From Megalonaias nervosa (taxonomy: Eukaryota > Mollusca > Bivalvia > Unionida > Unionidae): a stretch of DNA of 64,000 bases. The notes under the pieces were generated by a model, which saw only the letters and a program-made list of their open reading frames with translations, made no database searches and was not told the DNA's origin. Numbering within the stretch: position 1 is the first letter of the stretch; every line of letters begins with the position of its first letter. This document shows positions 1 through 12,985 of the stretch, piece after piece. A program made the translations under genes and the position numbers. The stretch spans positions 1-64,000 of the forward strand of contig JAECUM010017478.1 of assembly GCA_016617855.1 (NCBI GenBank), read 5' to 3'.

Positions 1-429
1 TATCTAACTAGCCTGAGCGTTTTCAACTCTTAATGAGTCTTTTTCAAAGGCATATATACAAAACACAGAAAAGACAAACAAATAAAACAGAAAAACTGTA
101 GTGTTTGCAAAACTTTACATGGCTGTTTCTAAATGTATGATGTTTCAACTAGTTTATATCTTGTTGCGGATAATAGAAACTATTTGTATTAACGCAGAAA
201 TTGATGAGCCATAATGACATCTGTTATTTTGTGTACATTTATGTAAGTGCATATTACATCCCAGATATTTCATTGTTATAGTAGTAATTGTAGGCTATTA
301 AGCAAATTAAGAGAATTTTTCAAAAGGAAAATGTGTCGGCTGCAAAAGATAGTTTTACTTGTGCATGGCTGTCTTTTTCTAGTCTTCATGGTTTAAACCG
401 CTTGGTTTCAATGTTCTAAGGTGGCATAT
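1..429. other. Left-edge intronic DNA, no gene seen
   Basis: AT-rich sequence with no supported exon, RNA gene or array. The missing LIMK activation-loop and C-lobe exons were looked for between here and 3194 on the minus strand and not found, so they probably lie left of the window. Confidence 0.5.
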
Positions 430-1640
430 CCAGTAAGATTCCTTTTATTTCCTGGTTTCGGAACTCCAGTCGAGATTGTTAGCAACTGCAATAAGTGTTA
501 TGTCACTGAAAGTGTGGCCAGGGGAGGAGAAGTGTTCTGCGACCGGGCTTCTGTACAGCTTCTTTGTCATCCAATCAGATCTATGAAGGTTGATCCTTTT
601 TGTGTAGCTTTTCAGTTTCTCCGACATACTGAAGGCTACAGATCTTACATGTGATGAGATAAATTACATTCTCAGTTTTGCACGTTTTTGCAGGTCTTTG
701 TCGTAGCCTCGGTAAATTAAATGTTTAGATAGTTCTTCAGACCTTTTTAGGAATGTTTCATCGTTGGAGCAAATTCTGCATATCCTCAGTGCCTGGTTAT
801 ATGGAATGTTCCTAATGCAGTGTTTTGGATGACAGCTGGTTGGGAGGAGATACTGGTGTTTGTTGGTTGGTTTCAAGTAGATGTCTGTATGGAGTTTGTT
901 TTCTACCAATCTGTTTGTTGTGTCTAGGAAAACGTGGTTTGAGTTGGAGATTTCTGCTGTGAATTTTACTGAAGGATGGAAGTTGTTTGCCTTGGATATG
1001 AAATGGTCAAGACTTTCTCTTCCATGTTGCCACTTCATTTCTATATCATCGATAAAGTGTACTCACTGGTATGGTGTAAGTTCAACCGACGCTAAAAGTT
1101 GACCCTCCAGTTTTCCCATAAAAATGTTAGAATATGAAGGGGCCATTTTTGTACCCATTGCGGTTCCATTGATTTGGAGGTAGTTTTCTTCATTAAATTC
1201 AAAGTTATTGAGTTTTAGGAAAGCTCCAGAGTTGGACTAGGAAGTGTGTCGGTGGATTGTCTACAGTTCTTGTTTCCCATACTTCTCTACATGTCTGTAT
1301 CCCTTCGTTGTGTGATATGTTAGTATACAGGTATGTGACATCTAAGGAAACAAGTAATGTATATGGCAGTAAAGGTTCGCTTGCTTTGCTTTTTATGAGA
1401 TAATCTGTCATGTCCTGATGATATGATGGTAATTTGTGGACATGTCGTCTCATAAAATGATCCAAATATTCTGATATCCTTTCTGTGGGATGCCCGTTAC
1501 CGGAAATTATAGGTCTGCCTGGGTTTCCTTGTTTGTGGATTTTGGGTAGAAGATAAAATCTACCTGCCCTTGGGTTTTCTGGGCTTAAGTAGTTTCTAGT
1601 TTGCTGGTCTATGTGCCCGATTTGTACTCTAAATAGCTTC
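430..1640 (-). mobile_element. Penelope-like retroelement fragment (RT plus GIY-YIG-like end)
   Basis: Minus-strand reading from 1640 down gives broken pieces of one polyprotein in Penelope RT order: FYLLPKIHK and GRPIISGNG near 1500-1560, SLDVTYLYTNI near 1320-1350, [13 protein letters not shown] near 1130-1180, and FIDDIE near 1040. A conserved stretch with NIPYNQALRICRICS follows at 780-810. Downstream (445-627) the pieces LHRSDW and SPVAEHFSSPGHTF resemble the C-terminal part of the GIY-YIG endonuclease that follows RT in canonical Penelope elements. Stops and frame changes between pieces show it is dead. Terminal repeats are not resolved and the ends are approximate. It lies in the LIMK intron left of the 3194 exon, in the gene's orientation. 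Confidence 0.82.
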
Positions 1641-1797
1641 TATGTTATGACCCTGGGGCTTAAGTCCTGGGAGGAAGGAAATGACACTGGGCTATAATCA
1701 AGAAATCCCATCCTGACATAAACTGACACTTGGGACATTGATCACACAAGCAAATTGTCAGACTTGAAAGGCAAACAACACCAGAGTTATTTGAAAT

Positions 1798-2606
1798 TCA
1801 CTTTAACACACCTAGACCCTCCCAATGCTGCACTGAGATGCACTGTAACACACCTAGTCCAACCCAATGCAGTGCGGAGATGCACTGTAACACACCTAGT
1901 CCCATCCAAAGCAGTGCTGAGATGCACTGTAACACACCTAGTCCCATCCAATGCAGTGCTGAGATGCACTGTAACACACCTAGTCCCTCCCAATGCTGCA
2001 CTGAGATGCACTGTAACACACCTAGTCCCATCCAATGCAGTGCTGAGATGCACTGTAACACACCTAGTCCCACCCAATGCAGTGCTGAGATGCACTGTAA
2101 CACACCCAGTCCCATCCAATGCAGTGCTGAGATGCACTGTAACACACCAAATACCATCCAATGCAGTGCTGAGATGCACTGTAACACACCTAGTCCCATC
2201 CAATGCAGTACTGAGATGCAAGATGCACTGTAACACACCTAGTCCCATACAATGCAGTGCTGAGATGCACTGTAACACACCTAGTCCCATCCAATGCAGG
2301 GCTGAGATGCACTGTAACACACCTAGTCCCATACAATGCAGTGCTGAGATGCACTGTAACACACCTTGTCCCATCCAATGCAGGGCTGAGATGCACTATA
2401 ACACACACACCTAGTCCCATCCAATGCAGTGCTGAGATGCACTGTAACACACCTAGTCCCATCCAATGCAGTGCTGAGATGCACTGTAACACACCTAGTC
2501 CCATCCAATGCAGTGCTGAGATGCACTGTAACACACCAAGTCCCATCCGATGCAGTTTTGAGATGCACTATAACACACCTAGTCCCATCCAATGCAGTGC
2601 TGAGAC
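1798..2606. repeat. Minisatellite, 42-bp unit, about 19 copies
   Basis: The unit contains CACTGTAACACACCTAGTCC followed by CATCCAATGCAGTGCTGAGATG and recurs every 42 bp with a few substitutions. Because 42 is a multiple of three, long open frames run through it on both strands. These repeat-driven frames (up to 219 codons) are not taken as genes. Confidence 0.95.
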
Positions 2607-2699
2607 TTAAACTGGAAATGATTTGATACAATTTACATCCATTGACAGTTACCCAAATTTTATGTGTCTATAGCCTTTAACAGTTTAGAGTTCTGGAAC

Positions 2700-3125
2700 A
2701 TTATACATATATGTATGGTTCTTGTATGCCTGTACATATGTATGGAGTGTCAAGAACATTGTGCAAATACGTATGGTTGCTGTATGCCTGTACATTTTTT
2801 TGGACTGTCAAGAACATTACACATGTATGTATGGTTGCTGTATGCCTGTACACATGTATGGACTGTCAAGAACATTACACACACACATATATATATATAT
2901 ATGATTCTAGTATGCCTATACATTTGTTTGGACTGTCAAGAACACTACACACAAATGTATGGTGCCTGTATGCCTGTACATATGTATGGACTGCCAAGAA
3001 CATTACACATACATGTATGGTTGCTGTATGCCTGTACATTTGTATGGACTGTCAAGAACATTACACACACATGTATGGTTCCTGTATGGCTGTACATACA
3101 TATGGACTGTCCAGAACATTACAAT
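2700..3125. repeat. Minisatellite, about 57-bp unit, 7-8 copies
   Basis: Tandem copies of a unit carrying GGTTGCTGTATGCCTGTACA and GGACTGTCAAGAACATTACA. The spacing is near 57 bp, so several frames stay open without coding meaning. A short (TA)n tract interrupts one copy near 2887-2901. It ends about 70 bp before the LIMK exon at 3194. Confidence 0.9.
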
Positions 3126-3193
3126 ATCCAAGTGGTTCTTACAAAGAACAGGGATAATTATTATAGATACACTGACAAGTTTCTCAAACCTAC

Positions 3194-3259
3194 CTCTTTC
3201 ATGAAACAGTTCTGTGAATTGAGATCTCGATGAATGATGTCCATGGAATGAAGATATGA
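3194..3259 (-). CDS. LIMK: LIMK exon: kinase catalytic loop
   Basis: A 22-codon exon encoding SYLHSMD then IIHRDLNSQNCFMKE. HRDLNSQN is the catalytic loop; the Asp of HRD is the catalytic base and the Asn coordinates metal. The DLNS-x-NC form, rather than DLKPEN, is typical of the LIMK/TESK kinases. The acceptor follows a pyrimidine tract (CTCTTTTTCAG) and the donor is GAG|GTAGG; the exon is phase 0 at both ends. It joins the 8302 exon to give AGM-SYLHSM. The next exon, expected to carry the DFG motif, is not found in the window. Confidence 0.9.
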
Positions 3260-3743
3260 CTGAAAAAGAGAAGTATAAATGTATTAACAGGCAAATATCA
3301 TAAAATAGGATTGTAATACCAAGTCAAAATGTTATTGGTATAATAACTGACAACTGAATGTAGTACCCCATGATCATAAAATGCAATACAAGCATAAACT
3401 AGAATTCTGTATTTGCAAAGCACATCTCCATGCACTTCCCAACTTTGTCTTCCATCTTGATTTATGAAGCATTAGGGTAGTCACTGAAAGGAAGAACTGC
3501 CCTGAGGGAAAATGTCAGTTGGGTTTGTGAAATTTTTCTTTGCACGCTCAGGAAGTATGTACATGGGTATATAGTGGGAACCCGAACAGTTTCCAAGCTA
3601 TGTTCCATGTGTTTTGTCGTTTTGGGGGTAGAGATAAGAATAGTTCCTGAGGCTAATGTCTGTTGCATGAATAAGCATGTCCTTTCATGCCCAGTAACGG
3701 GGTATATGATTATAAATTGGGTATTTCAAGAGTTTAATCAACA
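3260..3743. other. Intronic DNA, nothing recognised
   Basis: Between the 3194 exon and the first 36-bp array. Short open frames here have no domain signature or splice context. Confidence 0.5.
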
Positions 3744-4120
3744 CAATGGCATTAACACTAAATCTTTATGCCATTAATGTCATGGCATTAACACTCCATC
3801 TTTATGCTATTACTGTCATGGCATTAACACTCCTTCCTTACGCCATTACTGTAATGGCATTAATAATGAATGTTTATGCCATTAGTGTCATGGCATTAAG
3901 ACTCCATCTTTCTGCCATTACTGTCATGGAATTAACACTCCATCTTTATGTCATTTCTATCATGGCCTTAATACTAAATCTTTATACCATTACTGTCATA
4001 TTATTAGTACTAAATTGTTATGCTATTACTGTCATGCTTTTTAATACTAAATCTTTATGCCATTACTGTCATGGCATTAATACTAAATTTTTATGCCATT
4101 AGTGTCATGGCATTAATGCT
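3744..4120. repeat. Minisatellite, 36-bp unit, about 10 copies (left half of a split array)
   Basis: The unit reads like CATGGCATTAACACTAAATC followed by TTTATGCCATTACTGT. ATGGCATTAA near the start and TTATGCCATTA near the end are partly complementary, so each unit can form a small hairpin. A related 37-bp unit resumes at 5370, after the palindromic element and its neighbour. Confidence 0.92.
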
Positions 4121-4127
4121 AGAGAGG

Positions 4128-4269
4128 ATCTCAAATGGGTAAATGATTTAATATTGAATTTATGAAACGAGTTGAATAATGTCCAGCTTTTGCGAGCCTT
4201 GGCAAGCAAAAGCTGGACATATTTAACGAGTTTCATAAATTTAATATTAAATCATTACCCATTTGAGAT
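4128..4269. repeat. Near-perfect palindrome (foldback MITE-like), about 64-bp arms
   Basis: The left arm starts ATCTCAAATGGGTAAATGAT at 4128. The right arm ends with its complement, finishing ACCCATTTGAGAT at 4269. The arms also share the TTTAATATT, TTTATGAAACGAGTT and TGTCCAGCTTTTGC segments, with only a few mismatches. The loop is about 12-16 bases around 4195. As RNA or single-stranded DNA this would be a long hairpin. Confidence 0.93.
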
Positions 4270-5369
4270 TCTTTTTATCACATAGTTTTATTTCAGTAGA
4301 AATTATTTAGATAGAAGAACGAATAATTTCATTCATTCTGACAGATGCTGTACCTTTCATTTGTTGTGCATAATAAATAGTCCCAAACTAAGTTGAAATA
4401 ATAAAAGTATGTTACACATTTTTGACAACTATAAATTAAAGAATGAGCATCCATCCAAATAAACAGAACATTTTACAAAAGACAGAACATTTGTCAACAC
4501 AAAATATCCAATGCATGTGATGTCATGTTGTTTGATACGGTGCACAGCACCGGTTTGAGTTGGCCTACACAACAGTGACATTGTTTACGTTAAAATTCCA
4601 CATCACAACTAAACATTACATTGTTGCAATATTTTTTGTGAAAAGAAGATTACTGAATGCAGAAATACACATATTTACTGTAATGTATTTGTGACTGGAT
4701 ATTTGCAGTATTTGATTTGGAACATTACACTGCAGAAGATGTAAGCAAATCTCTTTTTGAGTTGGACTTGCATACATATTTACCACATAAATATGCTGTG
4801 GTTGGATAAAGTTCTCTCAGCTGGGGAGACCGGTTTATGTCTACATTCTTCTGGGAACAAAGGTGAGTTTATTTACTTCAGTAAGTTCACTTTTAAACCA
4901 GGCTTGTACACAGAGTGGATTCATGCTACAGACACACCGCTCATCCATCCTCACCCCCACCCCTGTTATCATCTAAGCAATACTGGTAGTTTTACTTATT
5001 GTTATTCTTCTTCTTCTCTTGGGGATTTTGCCATTTTTCATGTTATGATATGTTATACATAACAAATCCTTGTGGGGCTAAATTGGCAATGTTGAAACAG
5101 ATGAGACCATTTTTTTCCCAATTCCCTTTCGTGAGTTGAAAAAAAAAATGGTGGCCAAATATGTTCAACGAAAACAATAAATTTCAGAAGGCGGAGTTAA
5201 GAAAGCTTTCCCATGATTGCAGCCAATCAATAAAGAGAATACTGCACAATAATTTCATGGGTTTATTTGGACCAATCAGAATCACATAAAGTGATATGTT
5301 TACATAATATCAAAAATATGAAACTGCACACACTGTAGGCAAAGTGTACTGAGTATGTGATAAAAATCC
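4270..5369. mobile_element. Probable rest of a non-autonomous element inserted in the minisatellite
   Basis: The segment starts TTTTTATCACATAG next to the palindrome and ends TATGTGATAAAAATC at about 5352-5366, an imperfect inverted pair. Related minisatellite units flank the whole 4128-5369 block, which suggests one insertion. No coding region is recognised; a homopolymer patch lies near 5140. Exact ends and target duplication are not resolved. Confidence 0.45.
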
Positions 5370-5650
5370 TAATGCCATTACTGCAATGGCATGAACTATC
5401 ATGATAATAGCAATAAATCCATATGCTATAAAAAGCAATGGCATTAACACTAAATCCTTATGCTATAAAATGCAATGGCATTAACACTAAATCCTTATGC
5501 TATAAAATGCAATGGCATTAACACTAAATCCTTATGCTATAAAAAGCAATGGCATTAACACTAAATCCTTATGCTATAAAAAGCAATGGCATTAACACTA
5601 AATCCTTATGCTATAAAATGCAATGGCATTAACACTAAATCCTTATGCTG
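5370..5650. repeat. Minisatellite, 37-bp unit, about 6-7 copies (right half of split array)
   Basis: The unit reads GCTATAAAAAGCAATGGCAT followed by TAACACTAAATCCTTAT. It is homologous to the 36-bp unit at 3744-4120, with TGCCATTACTGT replaced by TGCTATAAAA. Copies within this half are far more alike than copies in the left half, suggesting recent homogenisation. Confidence 0.92.
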
Positions 5651-6343
5651 ACAGAAAACTGTCATCTTTTAAGATGCACTAACCTCTCATGTATTAATGG
5701 AAGCAGAACAATTAATACAGCAACTGTTAGTAAGTATTATTCCTTGCATTTTACTATAATAAATACAAAACAATTCACACAAACTTAATTAGTGGGCAGC
5801 TAACAAAATTTGAATAATGAAACTTTACATAATTTTCATTTATTAAGAAACAATACAGTATTCCCTTCCAAACATTAAAATTTAGACTCTATTTACCTAC
5901 ACAGTTTTTACATGTTACTACCTATACATGTCATTGGAGGACACCATTCTCTTCATTTTGTGATAACAAGAGTCCCTTGAATGTACTGATGCTCAACAAG
6001 TTGAAGAGATATGGTAGAAATTTATAAGAGGTCTACTTTTCCAATTCTTTTATAATTTTAAATTGTGGTGTATAGGAACCATCTCAGATATTCTTGAGCA
6101 AAACAAATTTGGTAACAAGTATATTATCTTATGCTTTAATTTACCTATTTGCAAAGTAAGTGCAGTACAGAAAGTTTTGTCATGACCTTTAAGCATGAAT
6201 CTGATATCGTGGACAGAAGATAATTTAACTCTTTTCAGATACCATCAAGATATAACCACATGCTAAGTTTGATCAATGAACTTGTCTCTGATACCATCAA
6301 GATATACCCATACGCTAAGTTTTTAATTTGACTCTGATACCGT

Positions 6344-6391
<48 letters not shown>

Positions 6392-6561
6392 TTAAAGCCA
6401 TGCTACAGAATGGCATCATACAAAATATCCTTCAGAAATATCAATAAAACAGGCTTGATAATGATCATTAATACTATACCTTTTTTACAAGCCAGCACAG
6501 CTATACACTCAAGTCAAGATATTTGACCATGAAAATCAATTTTAGACAGCAGACAATCAAC
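5651..6561. other. Intronic DNA with a (TA)n tract at about 6346-6386
   Basis: AT-rich, no exon. Two or three copies of a GATACCATCAAGATATA phrase at 6238-6345 lead into a TA microsatellite of about 20 units. Confidence 0.6.
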
Positions 6562-7760
6562 GAGGCACCATTGCGGACAAAAGCTGGTCCAGTCAGAACG
6601 TTGCCGTTGAAATTCTGAAGTCATATATCCAGAATTCCAATTTCACGCATTGTATCGAAAATGCTTGTCTCTGAAGTTCCATTTTCTACTTCATGGTTTT
6701 GGATTGTATCAATTGACTTAAACAGTAGTGGTTGAAAGTTATATTTTCTAGGTGAAGGTTTTAGACTGTGTCGCTTGAATTACACGGCAGTCGTTGAAAT
6801 TTCGATGTCATACATTGAGAATTCCTAATTTACGTATTGGTTCAACGAGTTTTTGTTGAAAGTTCCATTTCATATGTTGAGTATTTTGATTTCATCTGTT
6901 GAATTACACAGCACTGGTTGAAAATCTGATGTCCAATGTCGAGATTTTAGACTGTATCTTCTGAATTACATGGCGGTTGTTGAAATTTTAATGTCATATG
7001 TCGAGAGTTTCAATTTAACATGTTGAACCACATTGATTGTGCTGAAAGTTCCATTTCGTATGTTGAGTTTTCAGATTGTATCTGTTGAATTACACAGTGG
7101 TGATTGGACATTTTATTGTGCTTGTCAGAATTGTTATTTTTATATGGTGAAATGATGTGTTGGTGTTAAAAGTAACATTACACAATGTCCACTTTAACAA
7201 TTCAAAATAATACTGAGCATTAAGGTACATCATTCGTGTATTCAATTATGAGGCTCCATTATATTTTATGCATTTACAGTCTGAAAGTTATCATTCACAG
7301 TTTGAGAATTACTATGAATTTCTTCACCAGAGATCGCTCTCGTGAACGGACCACATTATTTATAAACAAGGAGGCTGCTTTGTGTTGCTGTGAAATTCAA
7401 CAGATGAAATCTAAATATTCACCATATGAAATGGAACTTTCATTACAAACAGTTCCATATAATGTGTGAATCAAGGATTCTCAACATATGATATTAAAAT
7501 TTCAACCACCGCTGGTGTAATTCAAAATATACACTGTATATAATATAACATACACTGTATATGTACACCGACATAGGAAATAGAACTTTAAACCACCAGT
7601 GTATAATTCAACATATAAAATCTAAATCTTGATCTAGAAAATGAAACTTTAAGGACATGCAATTTGATCCACCACTTGATATTAGATTTCTCGACGTACA
7701 ACATCAAAATTTCAACTGCAACTTTCTCATTGGACCAGCTTTTGTCCGCTATGGCACCTC
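6562..7760. mobile_element. Inverted-repeat element of about 1.2 kb (MITE/foldback type)
   Basis: The left end reads GAGGCACCATTGCGGACAAA followed by AGCTGGTCCA. The reverse complement of the right end reads GAGGTGCCATAGCGGACAAA followed by AGCTGGTCCA. Both arms continue inward as degenerate copies of a unit with GTTGAAATTTTGATGTCATA, GAATTACACAGC and AAAGTTCCATTTCATATG, in opposite orientation on each side of about 7160-7200. No transposase is encoded. Target duplication is not clear (flanks CAATCAAC and ATAATATT). Confidence 0.8.
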
Positions 7761-7889
7761 ATAATATTCACTCTGTTCACTGATGAACAATGTAATACAA
7801 AATCTGGTGGAAATTCATGCTGGGTGTGTGGGCCATATGTATTAGAAGTCTGAGTTCATGAGCATTTTGCATTTGGCAGTCTGTATCTA

Positions 7890-8250
7890 TAAACATTATG
7901 GGATGGCCATCTAGGTCTATGGGCATTATGCGATGGCCATCTAGGTCTATGGGCATTATGCGATGGCCATCTAGGTCTATGGGAATTATGCGATGGCCAT
8001 CTAGGTCTATGGGCATTATGGGATGGCCATCTAGCGTCTCTTGCCAATAGGTGATAGACATATGGGTCTATGTTGTGTATCATGTTAAAGCATTCTAGGT
8101 CTGGGCATTATGGTAGTGGCAGTCTGGGTCTATGGACATCATATGATGGCACTCTGGGTCTATGGACACTATGTGATGGCCTTTAGGTCTATAGGCATTA
8201 TGTGATGGCACTCTTTAGGCCTATGAGCATTATGTAATGATAGTCTGGGT
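7890..8250. repeat. Minisatellite, 30-bp unit
   Basis: About five near-identical copies of GCGATGGCCATCTAGGTCTA followed by TGGGCATTAT up to about 8035. Diverged copies (GTCTGGGTCTATGGACAT type) continue to about 8250. Open frames here come from the 30-bp period. The array ends about 50 bp before the LIMK exon at 8302. Confidence 0.93.
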
Positions 8251-8301
8251 CTGCACTGTTTACAGTTGTATGTGTTTATCATTAAGATAAAATGTACTCA
8301 C

Positions 8302-8405
8302 CATTCCAGCAGAGATGTCTTTGGCAAAGTTGACTCTCTGTCTCCATGTCAATGGATTTGTCATGTCATGAAGAAGGTCTTTCAATGTGCCACCTTTGAT
8401 ATACT
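8302..8405 (-). CDS. LIMK: LIMK exon: kinase hinge and helices D-E
   Basis: It encodes (E)YIKGGTLKDLLHDM, then TNPLTWRQRVNFAKDISAGM, 34 codons plus two leading bases that complete the Glu of TEYIKGG. This is the hinge and start of the C-lobe; EYIKGGTL and the RV-x-FAKDI-x-x-GM pattern are characteristic of LIMK. Acceptor ATTTGTAG; donor ATG|GTGAGT, phase 0. Confidence 0.93.
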
Positions 8406-8435
8406 CTACAAATAATGGGAACAAAATGATAGGAT

Positions 8436-8436
<1 letters not shown>

Positions 8437-8472
<36 letters not shown>
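8437..8472. repeat. (AC)n microsatellite
   Basis: About 17 uninterrupted AC units immediately upstream (in gene orientation) of the 8405 acceptor. Confidence 0.97.
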
Positions 8473-8473
<1 letters not shown>

Positions 8474-9370
8474 TGCATAGAGCTGGGTATTATTAGCAGC
8501 CATATGCCATATTTGCCTTCCATACTTATCAAGACTTTATCACTAGTCCTTTGTTTAATTGTATAGAATGCTGTTTAAATTAAAACTTAAAGTACTATTT
8601 TGCTTTAACTGACACTGCTCTCAAATTGCTAAATTCTGAAATACATTTTACTCTGACATTTATAGTTTTGTTCACAGAAATGTAATGTAGACAACATGTG
8701 TGATTGTGAAAAAATATATATAATCATTACTGTGTCAATAGTTCCATTGAAAATACAGGTAATCTGAAATTATATAGTATTTTAAATGATGCTGTATCAC
8801 TTATTGCTAGACTGGGTGTGTAATCTGATACAAAACCACCATGAAAACTATCACAATTACACAATGCATCATTCCCACATTTTCAACATTGTAAGGACAT
8901 TTGCTTCTATCAACATACTGGATGCTACTTTTTTAAATAACATTTCAGATGAGGACAAAAGTAATGCAGATAACCTTTAATTAGGCATTAGATGAGAACA
9001 ATAAGTAATGTTGATAACCTTTAATTATGCATTACATGCTGTGACAAGAAAACTGACTGGCAGCACGACCAGACTGCAAACCATAATATATAAAAACCTA
9101 ATCTTCACAGATGGATGTCATAGTCATAAAACTATTACATACCAAGTAATGTGACTCTACGAACAACACTGACTGAAACAATTATCTAACACGACTCGGA
9201 CATCGGATTGATGTAAGGACAAATAATCTTCATGAGAGACATCATCAAGCCAGAAGTCAGAATTACTTTGATATCCGGATATTGTACTGAAAGGCCTCAA
9301 TAATACTCAGCTTTGTTTTACCGCATTTAGATATCACTTATGCAATGCCAAAAAGTACTTGCAATCTTAT
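8473..9370. other. Intronic DNA, nothing recognised
   Basis: AT-rich. A short duplicated phrase (AGTAATG-x-GATAACCTTTAATTA) occurs at 8960-9035. No coding exon or structured RNA supported. Confidence 0.5.
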
Positions 9371-9650
9371 ACTGAGATATGGAAAGAGCAAAGCCCATTG
9401 AAGCACCCCACCAAATCCCTGCAATTAAAAATGATTCCCCTCTGCCAAAGCCTGTAAATTACCAAAACATCTGAGATATGCAAAGAACAAAGCCTGTTGT
9501 AGCACCCCACCAAATCCCTGCATTCTGAAATTGGGTCCCCCCTGCCCATGTCTGACAATTACCAAAACACCTGAGATATGGAAAGAACAAAGCCCTTTGT
9601 AGCACCCCGAAAAATCCCTGCATCTGAAATTGTGCCATGTCCGTCAATTA
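9371..9650. repeat. Tandem repeat, about 100-bp unit, 2.7 copies
   Basis: CTGAGATATGGAAAGA occurs at about 9372, 9471 and 9571, each followed by GCACCCCACCAAATCCCTGC or a close variant. Confidence 0.88.
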
Positions 9651-12125
<2,475 letters not shown>

Positions 12126-12399
12126 GTAGGAAGATTAACTGTCAAATATTTGATAGATCACATTCTAATTTAAACTATATTTTTTGTTTATCACCAACAA
12201 TTAGAAATTGTTAGTCTCTCCTCTGTACCAGACACTGTTCAGTTTATTTTTCACTTTATTATTTATTCTATTTCAAATGTATGAAAGGTTCTAACAGTAC
12301 TTGATCATGTTACATTAGGATAACTCTTTTACTACCTTATAATCCAACCCCCTCCTAGAAAGATGGAAAAAAACGTCTTTCTGTCTGTATATATATATA
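12126..12399. other. Intronic DNA, nothing recognised
   Basis: No exon, RNA gene or array. Confidence 0.5.
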
Positions 12400-12985
12400 C
12401 ACACAGTGTGACCCCACTATAGCATGCTCCATATAACACACAACTGGATATAACACGATTATGGCAAGGCTCCCAAAATTTCATATACAGGTGTTTTTCT
12501 CATACACACAAAAAAAAACTTTTGTCTTCTTTAAAGCAAGAAAAATAATAAATAATAATAATAATAATAATGAGGACTTTGTATAGTGCCTAATCTTTAG
12601 AAGCTCTAAGCGCTTTACAACATCTGACAACACTTAAAAAACATATATAATGATATGATGATAAAAATAAAAACAAACACCACAAAATTAGAAAACAGAA
12701 AACATGCTGTAAATATTTAAGGTAAGGAAACATTATTAGGTCTTTAAGTCTGTTCTTGCAGTTGAAATGGGTGAGTTTTAAGAGCACTCTTGAATGAGAT
12801 CACTATGTCTCTGTGTCTAAAATAATGTGTAAAAAGTTTACTATCATTTTGGGGAAGAGATCGCATAAGAATTCTGATATGAGAAGATCGTGGCATGGCT
12901 CTTGAAATTTCATATGCATGTGTTTTTCTCATACACAAAGAAATATTTTTTCTTTTTAAAGTATGAAAAATAACATGTAAAAAGT
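12400..12985. mobile_element. Dispersed-repeat composite around a duplicated 90-bp segment
   Basis: A segment with AAATTTCATATACAGGTGTT and TTCTCATACACA at 12445-12545 recurs in diverged form at 12880-12975. Between the copies lies an (AAT)n tract followed by TATAGTGCCTAATC, GCTCTAAGCGCTTTACAA and a GTGAGTTTTAAGA phrase. That combination resembles a dispersed repeat I have seen in other animal genomes. CCCCACTATAGCATGCTCCA at 12412 looks like a pogo-type terminal sequence. The layout suggests an insertion plus local duplication; ends uncertain. Confidence 0.45.

Noticed and set aside
1798..2606. CRISPR-like array
   Set aside because: Units are contiguous with no unique spacers, and the genome is eukaryotic. 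The same applies to all other arrays here.
1755..2631. Overlapping open frames of 100-219 codons on both strands (MHCNTPSPIQC-type repeats)
   Set aside because: They follow from the 42-bp unit, a multiple of three without stops in several frames. No start context, splice sites or non-repeat domain.
2664..3233. 189-codon Cys/Tyr-rich frame
   Set aside because: Runs through the 57-bp minisatellite and into the minus-strand LIMK exon; repeat-driven.
7777..8083. Frames with MPIDLDGHRI repeats
   Set aside because: Product of the 30-bp array, both strands open, no gene signal.
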